From: Mannheimia haemolytica
Lineage (GTDB): Bacteria; Pseudomonadota; Gammaproteobacteria; Enterobacterales; Pasteurellaceae
Direction: 5' to 3'
DNA length: 64,000 bases
Assembly: GCA_900638155.1 (NCBI GenBank)
Contig: LR134495.1
Coordinates: 1,488,001 to 1,552,000 of the forward strand
Shown one piece after another: positions 10,091 to 17,812 of the stretch. The translations under genes and the position numbers were made by a program. Within the stretch, counting starts at the first letter, position 1. Every line of letters starts with the position of its first letter. Below the pieces are notes generated by a model. It was not told the DNA's origin. It worked only from the letters and a program-made list of their open reading frames with translations, and made no database searches.

Positions 10091-10231
10091 TTAGAACCGA
10101 AAGCCGGTGCCGATACCTAAGCCGATCCCAACCCCATTTGAGCCGCCACCGACTCCGACATTACCACCTACACCAGTTGAGGAGCAAGCGACTAACGTTA
10201 AAATGCCTAAGCATAATAAGAATTTTTTCAT
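10091..10231 (-). CDS. Tiny glycine-rich lipoprotein
   Basis: An overlooked 46-codon gene on the minus strand. It begins MKKFLLCLGILTLVACSS, a textbook lipoprotein signal with the lipobox LVAC (Cys16). It continues as STGVGGNVGVGGGSNGVGIG and ends FRF-stop, a glycine/valine repeat tail of about 28 residues. A purine-rich stretch (CAGAAAAAAATG) lies in front of the ATG. The lipobox and the in-frame repeat argue for a real gene. It sits 58 bases upstream of the tgt start and may share that transcript. Function is unknown. The overlapping plus-strand reading frame is proline-rich and merely the complement. Confidence 0.72.
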   Translation of the reverse strand: MKKFLLCLGILTLVACSSTGVGGNVGVGGGSNGVGIGLGIGTGFRF

Positions 10232-10324
10232 TTTTTTCTGTCCTAAACGAAAAAGAGAGTCTATGATAGACCCAATCTATTCTAACCTGTTTAATGGATT
10301 AAACCTAATTTTAAAAGGTAAATT

Positions 10325-10897
10325 ATGAAAATTTTACATAAATTCGCTGCTGTATGCGTTGCCTCAATGGCTATGCTCTCTGCTAACGGTAATTTACTCA
10401 GCATTAGCGAGCAAGAAATCAACGACTATTTAGCCACCAAATTAGCTGAAAAAATCCCTTTACAGGATAAAGTGGGCGTTCCGCATTTATTTGAATTGGA
10501 TTACCATCTGCATTCGCTGACAAGCCAAATTGGTAGAACCGAAGAGAAAAAAGTGGCTATTTCCGGTGTTGTTGATGGGCTTTTAAAAGCGAAAGGCAAG
10601 AAATATGATGCGTCTATCCAGTTAAATATGGATACCACGCCTTATTACGATCCACAAAAAGGGGCATTATTTCTTAAAGATGTCAGATTGTTAAGCTGGT
10701 CTGCGACACCGGCTAAATATCAAGCAGAACTGCAAATGTTTTTGCCGGTATTGGCTGATGGATTAAATAGTTTTTTAAACAGCACGCCTGTTTATACTTT
10801 AGATGAGAATAAAGCAAAAGAAGCAATGGTGAAAAAGTTCGGCAAAGCCATTGTAGTAGAAAATGGTAATATCAAGCTAGAAACTGCTATTTTTTAA
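10325..10897 (+). CDS. YceB-like DUF1439 protein without lipobox
   Basis: This 190-residue exported protein is related to E. coli YceB. Shared blocks are SISEQEINDYLATK, LTSQIGRTEEKKVAISG, PYYDPQKGALFLKDVRL and PVLADGLNSFLNSTPVYTL. The N-terminus has a signal peptide (HKFAAVCVASMAMLSANG). At the place where YceB has its lipobox cysteine there is ANG, so it is probably released into the periplasm rather than lipid-anchored. Family function is unknown. It is monocistronic by context: the small lipoprotein is divergent and cspD follows after 101 bases with its own leader. Confidence 0.8.
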   Translation: MKILHKFAAVCVASMAMLSANGNLLSISEQEINDYLATKLAEKIPLQDKVGVPHLFELDYHLHSLTSQIGRTEEKKVAISGVVDGLLKAKGKKYDASIQLNMDTTPYYDPQKGALFLKDVRLLSWSATPAKYQAELQMFLPVLADGLNSFLNSTPVYTLDENKAKEAMVKKFGKAIVVENGNIKLETAIF

Positions 10898-10998
10898 ATA
10901 ATTTTGTGATCTTCGTCTAATTTTTACACTTTGATAGTTGAGCTTTTACGCGTTTTATTTACAATCCAAATATCGTCATTCATTATTTGGAGAGTTCT

Positions 10999-11217
10999 AT
11001 GGATATCGGTATTGTTAAATGGTTTAACAATGTAAAAGGATTTGGTTTTATTACATCGGATGTATGTGAAGGAGATATTTTTGCTCATTTTTCTGAAATT
11101 CAAGCAGAAGGTTATCGCTCTTTAAAAGTCGGCCAAAAAGTACAGTTTGAATTAGTTCAAGGAGAGCGAGGTGCCTCAGCCTCAAATATCACGCCTATAA
11201 GCGAAAAAACGTTATAA
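10999..11217 (+). CDS. cspD: Cold-shock-domain protein CspD
   Basis: This 72-residue single cold-shock domain has both RNP motifs: GIVKWFNNVKGFGFI (RNP1 KGFGFI) and DIFAHF (RNP2). The sequence after them (EIQAEGYRSLKVGQKVQFEL) matches CspD rather than CspA. In E. coli CspD inhibits replication by binding single-stranded DNA in stationary phase. The ATG at 10999 follows a good GGAGAG. A terminator hairpin follows at 11268. Upstream (10898-10998) I see no CspA-type long leader. Confidence 0.92.
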   Translation: MDIGIVKWFNNVKGFGFITSDVCEGDIFAHFSEIQAEGYRSLKVGQKVQFELVQGERGASASNITPISEKTL

Positions 11218-11267
11218 CCCATCGTTAATAAAATTATTGTTATAACCATACTTTATTAGATTTTAAA

Positions 11268-11302
11268 GCTCAGCTTTTACAGCTGAGCCATTTTTGTTTT
11301 TT
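11268..11302 (+). terminator. Intrinsic terminator of cspD
   Basis: A perfect 8-bp stem GCTCAGCT / AGCTGAGC with loop TTTAC is followed by CATTTTTGTTTTTTTT. It is a classical terminator, and the next gene's ATG (11309) begins only a few bases after its T-tract. Confidence 0.88.
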
Positions 11303-11308
11303 TTGAAT

Positions 11309-12223
11309 ATGCTTTCCCCTTATCAATTAGTCTTAATTAACCTACTTTATATCTTCGGTATTGGTCTAAATATTGTACTGCTTAGGTTTCTCAGTTTGCA
11401 TTTTGATCCATTAAATAATAACGGTGTACGCTTCCTAATTGGTGGACTCACTTTATTGGTTTTTATTTTCTGGAGATTCCGCACATCGCTGTCTCAGCTG
11501 ATTAAAACTCCAAAATTGATTGCGATTTCTCTATTTGTCGGGTTAATGATGTCCGCAAATATGTATTTTTGGCTAAAAGGGGTCAAAATTACAAATGCTG
11601 TTACCGCCTCTATTTTTGGGGTATTGGCGATGCCATTTGGCGTGATTATTGCCGCCATATTCTTTCAAGATGAAAGAGAACGCATTAAAAGCAAAGCTTT
11701 CTGGTTCGGCTCAATTTTAACGATCATCGGTTCACTTGGATTTATCTGGCACGGAAAAACACTCTCAATTAGCGAAGGATTTATTCTTGGTTCTGTGTTC
11801 TTATTTCTGTCAATTATTATCCGTAACATACAAAACCTAGTTGTAAAATTCGCTCGAGAGCTGAACGTATTTACACTAAGTTGTATAACATCTTTGACTA
11901 CTTCACTCTCAAGTCTATTACTTAGCCAACAAGCAGGTAAATTTAATGAGCTTTTTACTGCACCAAACTGGCTACTATTCTCTCTGATGGCTGCTGGTAT
12001 TTATGCGATTATGATCGGAATGGTATTAACCTTTCACATTATCCAAACCCAAGGACTGATAACCTACCAAGTATTGGAACTATTAATGCCGGTTTCAACA
12101 GCCATCATTGCTTATATTTTACTGGACGAACGTATTTCCATTGTTCAAATGGGCTTTGCTTGTATTGTGATTTTAGGCTCAAGTATCGCCTTAAAGTTAG
12201 TAAAATATCCTAAGCACTATTAG
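11309..12223 (+). CDS. DMT-superfamily (EamA) transporter
   Basis: This inner-membrane protein of 304 residues has about ten hydrophobic segments arranged as two EamA repeats (GVRFLIGGLTLLVFIFWRF in the first, LELLMPVSTAIIAYILLDER in the second). The last is the typical EamA signature before the final helix. Members export amino acids, metabolites or drugs; the substrate cannot be told from sequence. The start is uncertain: the ATG at 11309 lies right behind the cspD terminator with no visible Shine-Dalgarno, and a TTG at 11294 is inside the T-tract. It could be leaderless or expressed by read-through. Confidence 0.83.
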   Translation: MLSPYQLVLINLLYIFGIGLNIVLLRFLSLHFDPLNNNGVRFLIGGLTLLVFIFWRFRTSLSQLIKTPKLIAISLFVGLMMSANMYFWLKGVKITNAVTASIFGVLAMPFGVIIAAIFFQDERERIKSKAFWFGSILTIIGSLGFIWHGKTLSISEGFILGSVFLFLSIIIRNIQNLVVKFARELNVFTLSCITSLTTSLSSLLLSQQAGKFNELFTAPNWLLFSLMAAGIYAIMIGMVLTFHIIQTQGLITYQVLELLMPVSTAIIAYILLDERISIVQMGFACIVILGSSIALKLVKYPKHY

Positions 12224-12337
12224 GATCTTTGCTAATTAATATTGGTAAAATTACATTTGGTTTACTAATCTGGGCGTTCATTAGTAATGATAAACAAGCG
12301 GTTATTTTTTATTATTTTTTGGTAAATACTGATAGTC

Positions 12338-13198
12338 ATGTATAAAAACCTTTCTTTGCTTTCACCGACTTATCCATTTGACCTTGAATTCATCGCCGGT
12401 CTTACTCAATGTGAGAAAGGCAACTATCTTGATTCTATTGTCGATAGACAACAAGGGATGCAAGGTTATATGTTGCAATTAACTACTTTTGGGCATGGCT
12501 CTGTTTCTGATGGTAAACACGTCTTTTCAGCCCATCGAGGTCAATTACTCCTATTTACACCCAATGCAGTTCAACACTACCATCGTCACCCAGAAAGCCA
12601 ATATTGGCACTATAAATGGGTCTATTTTCTGCCTAATCCAAAGTGGAATAAATGGCTGAATTGGTCAAATATGGAAGAAAAAATAGGGCGGATCACCATT
12701 AGCGATGACCGTTACTTTCTGGAAATTAGCCAACTTTTCAGTAAAATTGAATTAGAACTTAAATCCAGTAAATTTTTTAAAGAAGATATTGCGACTAGTT
12801 TATTGGAATACTTACTTATGAAATGTATTTCTGCCGAGAAAATTGAGGTTATTCCTGTCATCGATCAACGCATTTTAACAGTTTGTGATTTAATTTTAAC
12901 GAATCTCGCTAAAAATGAGAGCTTAGAAACTATGGCAGAAAAAGTGTTTTTATCGCCATCACGCCTATCCCATCTTTTCAAACAATCTTTGGGGATCAGC
13001 TTAGTACCATGGCGGGAATTACAACGCATTTCTGAATCCAAAAAATTACTTTATTTCTCTAATATCTCTATCTCTAATATTGCGAAATCCTTAGGTTATG
13101 AGGATTCTCTCTATTTCTCCAAAATTTTCAAAAAGCATACTGGACTGTCACCTTCTGAGTTTAGAACCTTAGAACGGCGTAAAGATAGTGAAATGTGA
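12338..13198 (+). CDS. araC: Arabinose-type transcriptional regulator AraC
   Basis: This 286-residue protein aligns over its whole length with E. coli AraC as I recall it. Matching blocks are AGLTQCEKGNYLDSIVDR, GMQGYMLQLTTFGHG, HYHRHPES, WVYFLP, LSPSRLSHLFKQSLGIS and LYFSKIFKKHTGLSPSEFR. Of the arabinose-pocket residues known in E. coli, Thr24, Arg38, Tyr82 and Trp95 have counterparts here, while His93 is replaced by Tyr. The N-terminal half is the cupin sensor and the C-terminal half the two-HTH DNA-binding domain. It lies codirectional with, and directly upstream of, the transport operon it presumably controls, whereas E. coli araC is divergent. Confidence 0.85.
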   Translation: MYKNLSLLSPTYPFDLEFIAGLTQCEKGNYLDSIVDRQQGMQGYMLQLTTFGHGSVSDGKHVFSAHRGQLLLFTPNAVQHYHRHPESQYWHYKWVYFLPNPKWNKWLNWSNMEEKIGRITISDDRYFLEISQLFSKIELELKSSKFFKEDIATSLLEYLLMKCISAEKIEVIPVIDQRILTVCDLILTNLAKNESLETMAEKVFLSPSRLSHLFKQSLGISLVPWRELQRISESKKLLYFSNISISNIAKSLGYEDSLYFSKIFKKHTGLSPSEFRTLERRKDSEM

Positions 13199-13212
13199 TC
13201 TTGATCTCACTT
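13191..13212. promoter_or_regulatory. Near-consensus CRP site
   Basis: The 22-mer here contains TGTGAT-CTTG-ATCTCA, one core mismatch from the symmetrical CRP consensus TGTGAT-N4-ATCACA, with matching AAA at its left edge. It overlaps the araC stop codon and sits about ten bases before the AraC half-site, as in the E. coli araBAD control region. Catabolite control of the transport operon is the inference. Confidence 0.75.
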
Positions 13213-13221
13213 TACTTTGCG

Positions 13222-13259
13222 TAGCAGAATTTTCCATATCGATAACAAAAAGTTACCTG
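13222..13259 (+). promoter_or_regulatory. Tandem AraC half-sites (I1-I2 like)
   Basis: Bases 13222-13238 match TAGC-N7-TCCATA exactly, the form of E. coli araI1. Exactly 21 bases later (13243) begins TAAC, followed by TTACCTG, close to the weaker I2 half-site, though its ACCTG is one base further along. The two direct repeats are separated by four bases, as in E. coli. This is strong evidence that the araC gene just upstream controls the operon starting at 13385. Confidence 0.78.
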
Positions 13260-13286
13260 TTTTTCTCTCACTCAAAAGCATAAGAT
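13258..13286 (+). promoter_or_regulatory. Predicted AraC-dependent promoter
   Basis: TAAGAT at 13281-13286 is a fair -10 element. Seventeen bases upstream lies TGTTTT (13258-13263), a poor -35 that touches the I2-like half-site, as expected of an activator-dependent promoter. The transcript would start near 13293 and have a leader of about 90 bases. Confidence 0.5.
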
Positions 13287-13384
13287 ACAAACAGCTTTAA
13301 TAGTGCTGTTTCTATTAGAGAAGGGATATCAACCTCTGTGAGTGATATTCAGTGAAATAACTTCTTATGTATGAGGGAAGAACA

Positions 13385-14359
13385 ATGAAAAAACCAACGT
13401 TCAAGCACGCATTATTTTCAAGTATTTTAGCTTTAGCCTGTTACGGTTCGGCACTTGCCAATGATGTCGTTAATATCTCCAAAATTGACGGTATGCCGTG
13501 GTTTAACCGTATGGCAGAAGGTGTTGTGCAAGCAGGTAAAGATAACAGTGTCAATGCTTATCAAGTCGGCCCATCCAATACCGATGCACCACAACAAGTG
13601 AAATTAATTGAAGATTTAATTGCGAAAAAAGTCAGTGCTATTTCCATCGTCCCTAACGATGCAAATGCCTTAGAACCGGTGCTGAAAAAAGCGAAACAGA
13701 GCGGCATTGTGGTATTAACTAATGAGTCAGTCGGACAACCTAGTGCCGATTGGGATATTGAAATTATCGATAATGCACAATTTGCGGCAGACTATGTAGA
13801 AGAAGTAGCAAAAGCTATGGGCGGTAAAGGCGGCTATGTGATTTATGTCGGTGGATTAACCGTGCCTCAACATAATCTGTGGGCTGATTTATTTGTGAAA
13901 TATCAAAAAGAGCATTACCCAGATATGTTTGAAGTGACCAGCAGAATGCCTGTCGCTGAAAATATTAATGATGCACGCCGTACCACTATTGATTTAGTGA
14001 AAGCCCATTCCGATCTCAAAGCAGTCGTTTCTTTTGGTTCACAAGGTCCTATCGGTGCAGGGTTGGCGGTGAAAGAAAAACGCTTAAAAAATAAATTAAA
14101 TGTCTTCGGAATGATGATTCCTTCCCAAGCAGCCAATTTAATTAAAAGTGGTGATATTACAATGGGAATTACCTATGACCCAGCCAATGCAGGTTATGCG
14201 TTAGCGGCTGTTGCTGCCAAAGTATTAAAAGGCGAAAAAATTGAGGATGGATTAGAGATCCCAACGGTCGGTAAAGCCAAAGTAGATAGTGAGAAAAAAC
14301 TACTTCAATTCCACAATGTGCTGAAAGTCACCAAGGAAAATATCGATAAATTATATTAA
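13385..14359 (+). CDS. Sugar ABC transporter, periplasmic substrate-binding protein
   Basis: This protein of 324 residues has a signal peptide (MKKPTFKHALFSSILALACYGSALA, 25 residues) and the two-lobed periplasmic-binding-protein-type-1 fold. Recognisable are DGMPWFNRMAEGVVQAGKD, NDANALEPVLKKAKQSGIVV and MGITYDPANAGYALAAVAAK. The pattern is of the rhamnose/autoinducer-2 (RhaS/LsrB-like) subgroup rather than AraF. With araC and the AraC site in front, an aldopentose such as L-arabinose is the best guess for the ligand. The ATG at 13385 is preceded by GAGGGAAGAAC; an upstream ATG at 13367 adds six residues and is less likely. A hairpin separates it from the ATPase gene. Confidence 0.86.
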   Translation: MKKPTFKHALFSSILALACYGSALANDVVNISKIDGMPWFNRMAEGVVQAGKDNSVNAYQVGPSNTDAPQQVKLIEDLIAKKVSAISIVPNDANALEPVLKKAKQSGIVVLTNESVGQPSADWDIEIIDNAQFAADYVEEVAKAMGGKGGYVIYVGGLTVPQHNLWADLFVKYQKEHYPDMFEVTSRMPVAENINDARRTTIDLVKAHSDLKAVVSFGSQGPIGAGLAVKEKRLKNKLNVFGMMIPSQAANLIKSGDITMGITYDPANAGYALAAVAAKVLKGEKIEDGLEIPTVGKAKVDSEKKLLQFHNVLKVTKENIDKLY

Positions 14360-14367
14360 TTTGTTTG

Positions 14368-14396
14368 AAATATGGGCTGATAGCCAGCCCATATTT
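14368..14396 (+). terminator. Intra-operon hairpin after the binding-protein gene
   Basis: A 12-bp stem AAATATGGGCTG / CAGCCCATATTT with a five-base loop is followed by only a short T run and then CCC. In binding-protein operons such hairpins usually stabilise the upstream message or attenuate, so more binding protein than membrane parts is made. Confidence 0.65.
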
Positions 14397-14413
14397 TCCC
14401 TCAGGAGGCACTT

Positions 14414-15904
14414 ATGGCATTTATTTCGATGCGGCATATCAGTAAAACATTCCACGGCATAAAAGCATTAAATCAAGTCAATCTCTCATTAGATTATGGC
14501 GAAGCACTTTGTCTTGCCGGTCAAAATGGCTGTGGAAAATCAACCTTGATCAAAATTCTTTCCGGCGTTTATCAACCGGATAAAGGGGCTGAAATTCAAA
14601 TTGGTGCAACCCAATATACCAAGCTGACACCACAGGAATCGATTGATAAAGGTATTCAAGTGATTTATCAAGATTTAGCCCTCTTCCCCAATTTAACCGT
14701 GGCAGAAAATATTGCCATTAACCTGCACCGAAAATTTGGCTGGGTGAGTCAAGACGAAATTCATCAAGTTGCTCTTAATGCCATTCAAAGCATCAATGCA
14801 AATTTAGACCTAAATGCGGTGTTAGAAGATTTACCGATAGCCCAACAACAGTTGGTCGCCATTTGCCGTGCTTTGGCTCAAAATGCCAGATTATTGATTA
14901 TGGACGAGCCGACTGCCTCACTTACCGCAAAAGAGGTCAAAGATCTGTTAGATGTCGTCATTAAACTTAAAAGCAAAGGTATTAGCATCATCTTTGTCAG
15001 TCATAAATTGCAAGAAGTGATGAGTGTTTCTGATAGTGTATTAGTGCTGAAAGACGGCAATATGGTTGGACAATATCCTATCCGTGAAATGAATGAAAAA
15101 CGCCTCGGCTTCCTAATGACTGGGCTGGAAATCGATTACAAGCGGTTAGATTTACCGGATTTTTTGCAAAGAAAAACGGTATTGGAAGTCCGCAATTTAA
15201 CACTGCCTCATCAGTATGAAGAGATTAACTTTTCGCTACGAGAAGGGGAAATTGTTGCTCTTACAGGGTTGCTCGGTTCGGGGCGTACTGAGCTTTGCCT
15301 AAGTTTATTCGGTATTACTCAGCCACAATCCGGCGATATTTTATTAAACGGTGAAAAAGTGAGATTTAACACTAACCGTGATGCCATTGCCAAAGGGATT
15401 GCTTATGTCTCGGAAGATCGAATGCACACTGGGCTGATTATGGCAGAATCGATTCATCACAATATTATTTCGACCATTTTCCACAAAATCACTGATAAAT
15501 TACAGATTATTCAATCCTCAAAGGCTTATGCAAGTAGCCAAGCCTTGATTGATTCATTAAAGATTAAAGTATCCGATTCAGACTTGCCTGTTAATACCCT
15601 TTCCGGAGGGAACGCACAGCGGGTTTCGATTGCAAAATGGCTGGCAATCGACCCCAAAATTATTATTTTAGATGCCCCGACTATTGGGGTTGATATCGCC
15701 AATAAAGAAGGGATCTTCCAAATTATTAAATCATTGGCTCAGCAAGGCATTGCAGTTATTTTTGTGACTGATGAAGTGGAAGAGGCCTACTACAACAGCC
15801 ATCGGGTGATTGTAATGAAAAAAGGCCGCATTGTTGATGAAATCTTGCCGGCCTATTCCAGCGAAAAATCGATTGCAGAGGTGATTTATGAAAATCAGCA
15901 ATAA
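14414..15904 (+). CDS. Sugar ABC transporter, double ATPase subunit (RbsA/XylG type)
   Basis: This 496-residue cytoplasmic protein carries two ABC domains. The first has Walker A GQNGCGKST near 37 and Walker B LLIMDEPTAS. The second has a degenerate Walker-A region GLLGSGRTE near 288, signature LSGGNAQR and Walker B IIILDAPTIGVD. This asymmetric pair is normal for the CUT2 family (RbsA, AraG, XylG). A full AGGAGG stands before the ATG. Its 3' end overlaps the first permease gene by 17 bases, showing translational coupling. Confidence 0.92.
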   Translation: MAFISMRHISKTFHGIKALNQVNLSLDYGEALCLAGQNGCGKSTLIKILSGVYQPDKGAEIQIGATQYTKLTPQESIDKGIQVIYQDLALFPNLTVAENIAINLHRKFGWVSQDEIHQVALNAIQSINANLDLNAVLEDLPIAQQQLVAICRALAQNARLLIMDEPTASLTAKEVKDLLDVVIKLKSKGISIIFVSHKLQEVMSVSDSVLVLKDGNMVGQYPIREMNEKRLGFLMTGLEIDYKRLDLPDFLQRKTVLEVRNLTLPHQYEEINFSLREGEIVALTGLLGSGRTELCLSLFGITQPQSGDILLNGEKVRFNTNRDAIAKGIAYVSEDRMHTGLIMAESIHHNIISTIFHKITDKLQIIQSSKAYASSQALIDSLKIKVSDSDLPVNTLSGGNAQRVSIAKWLAIDPKIIILDAPTIGVDIANKEGIFQIIKSLAQQGIAVIFVTDEVEEAYYNSHRVIVMKKGRIVDEILPAYSSEKSIAEVIYENQQ

Positions 15905-16847
15905 TCATATTCTTTCCGGTACTTTACTGATTTTAATCCTATTATTAACGCTATTTACCCGCGATTTTGCAACCATTGAGAACCTTTATGATGTTGTAAA
16001 TAATTACGCAATGTTAATGATTTTAGCTTGTGGTTTATTTGTGGTATTGCTGTCAGGTGGTATTGATATTTCTTTCCCTGCTATCACCATTATTTCTCAA
16101 TATATTATGGTTACAGCCATCGGTAAATATGATGTGGGATTTGCCGGCGTTTTTGTTATCTCTTCCACTATCGGCATATTATTAGGTTTTATTAATGCCC
16201 TATTTGTTAATCGGCTTAGTGTTCCTTCCATTATTATTACGATCTCAACACTCAATATTTTTTATGGTGGATTACTCTATTTTACCAAAGGTGTATGGCT
16301 TTATGAGTATCCTGAATGGTTTACCCAAGAAATCGTGTTCTTTAAACAAATCACTGCCGAGGGAGCGGAATTTGGATTATCGTTTCAAGCATTAATGGCT
16401 ATTTTAGCGGTGCTATTAACCGGCTTAATTACCAATAAACTCACTATTGGCAGAAAAATTTATGCCCTTGGCGGTAATCCGGATGCAACCTCCCGTATTG
16501 GATTTAATCTCTTATTTCTCCATCTGTTTGCATACGGTTATATGGGCTTTATGGCAGGTTTGGCAGGTATTGTGCAATCTTATACCGTACAATCTGTCGC
16601 ACCAGATTCATTACTGGGTTATGAATTAACCGTACTCGCAGCAGTGGTATTAGGTGGCGCCAGTTTATCGGGAGGTAGAGGCACCTTACTTGGTACGGTA
16701 ATGGGCGTAATGTTACTGGCGATTATTCAAAATGGGCTAAATTTGATGAATGTTTCGTCTTACTGGCAAACCATTATCACTGGTGTCATCATTATCTTAA
16801 GTATTAGTGCAACAGCATTAAGTCAGCGGAAAAAACAAGGAGCATAA
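15888..16847 (+). CDS. Sugar ABC transporter permease 1 (CUT2)
   Basis: This 319-residue inner-membrane protein of the RbsC/AraH family has about nine hydrophobic helices. The cytoplasmic ATPase-contact region is YALGGNPDATSRIGFN, and the end motif AAVVLGGASLSGGRGTLLGT is diagnostic of CUT2 permeases. It starts inside the last codons of the ATPase gene and is followed after two bases by the second permease. Two different permease genes rather than one (as in RbsC or AraH) is the arrangement of rhamnose- and autoinducer-2-type systems. Confidence 0.91.
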   Translation: MKISNNHILSGTLLILILLLTLFTRDFATIENLYDVVNNYAMLMILACGLFVVLLSGGIDISFPAITIISQYIMVTAIGKYDVGFAGVFVISSTIGILLGFINALFVNRLSVPSIIITISTLNIFYGGLLYFTKGVWLYEYPEWFTQEIVFFKQITAEGAEFGLSFQALMAILAVLLTGLITNKLTIGRKIYALGGNPDATSRIGFNLLFLHLFAYGYMGFMAGLAGIVQSYTVQSVAPDSLLGYELTVLAAVVLGGASLSGGRGTLLGTVMGVMLLAIIQNGLNLMNVSSYWQTIITGVIIILSISATALSQRKKQGA

Positions 16848-16849
16848 CG

Positions 16850-17800
16850 ATGAAAAGTAAACTGGAACCAACGATTTTCTATCTCTTAGCACTCTTTGCA
16901 GTTGCAGTTATCGCCTTTAGTATTTTTATTCCGGACATCTTTTGGTCTGTGAGCAACTTTCAATCTATGGCATCACAAATTCCAGTATTAGGTATTTTAA
17001 CCCTAGCAATGGCATTACCGATGTTAACAGGTGGAATAAATCTTTCCATTATTGCTGGAATGAATGCTTGCTCATTAATTATTGCCTACTTTATTACGCA
17101 ATATACCGGTATTTCTTGGTTATTCATTGCTATTTTATTAAGCCTTTGCTGTGCCTTAGCCATTGGATTACTCAATGGTACATTAATTGCTGTCGTTCGT
17201 GTTTCACCGATTTTGGCAACCTTAGGCACAATGACTTTAATTAACGGCATCAATATTCTAGTCACTAACGGTTCAACTATTGCGAACTTTCCGGAAACGA
17301 TGCTGAGTATCAATGCCTCAACCTTTTTATGGATTCCGCTACCTATTCTGATCTTTCTCTTTCTTGCTGGGCTGATTTGGTTTTTCTTAGAAAAAACCGC
17401 AATGGGTAAAGCAGTTTATTTTATTGGCAACAATGAAAAAGCTACCTATTATTCAGGCATCAATACCAAAAAAGTGCTGATTTGGGTTTATGTTATTTCC
17501 TCAATTCTCTGTGTATTTGCCGCTATTTTGATGATGTCTAAACTCAATTCTTCAAAAGCCTCTTATGGTGATTCCTACTTGTTAATCTCCATTTTAGCCG
17601 CAGTATTAGGCGGTATTAATCCTGATGGAGGTAAAGGGAAACTATTAGGGATTATGCTCGCCTTAGTTTTATTACAAGTGATTGAAAGTGGCTTAAATAT
17701 GCTTGGTATCAGCAGTTACATTACAATGATTTTATGGGGAAGCTTATTGCTATTCTTTATCTTCCTCCAAAAAAATCGCCTTTTCCAACTAACACAGTAA
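16850..17800 (+). CDS. Sugar ABC transporter permease 2 (CUT2)
   Basis: This 316-residue polytopic membrane protein is homologous to the preceding permease. It has the contact loop VYFIGNNEKATYYSGIN and the CUT2 signature LAAVLGGINPDGGKGKLLG near 245. With permease 1 it forms the heterodimeric channel. It begins two bases after permease 1 ends and is followed 12 bases later by the kinase gene with GGTGG in front. No feature reveals the substrate. Confidence 0.91.
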   Translation: MKSKLEPTIFYLLALFAVAVIAFSIFIPDIFWSVSNFQSMASQIPVLGILTLAMALPMLTGGINLSIIAGMNACSLIIAYFITQYTGISWLFIAILLSLCCALAIGLLNGTLIAVVRVSPILATLGTMTLINGINILVTNGSTIANFPETMLSINASTFLWIPLPILIFLFLAGLIWFFLEKTAMGKAVYFIGNNEKATYYSGINTKKVLIWVYVISSILCVFAAILMMSKLNSSKASYGDSYLLISILAAVLGGINPDGGKGKLLGIMLALVLLQVIESGLNMLGISSYITMILWGSLLLFFIFLQKNRLFQLTQ

Positions 17801-17812
17801 TGGTGGTGGATT

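Noticed and set aside
10107..10328. Plus-strand proline-rich frame beginning MPIPKPIPTPFEPPP
   Set aside because: It is the exact complement of the small glycine-rich lipoprotein gene, has no ribosome-binding site and no homology I recognise.
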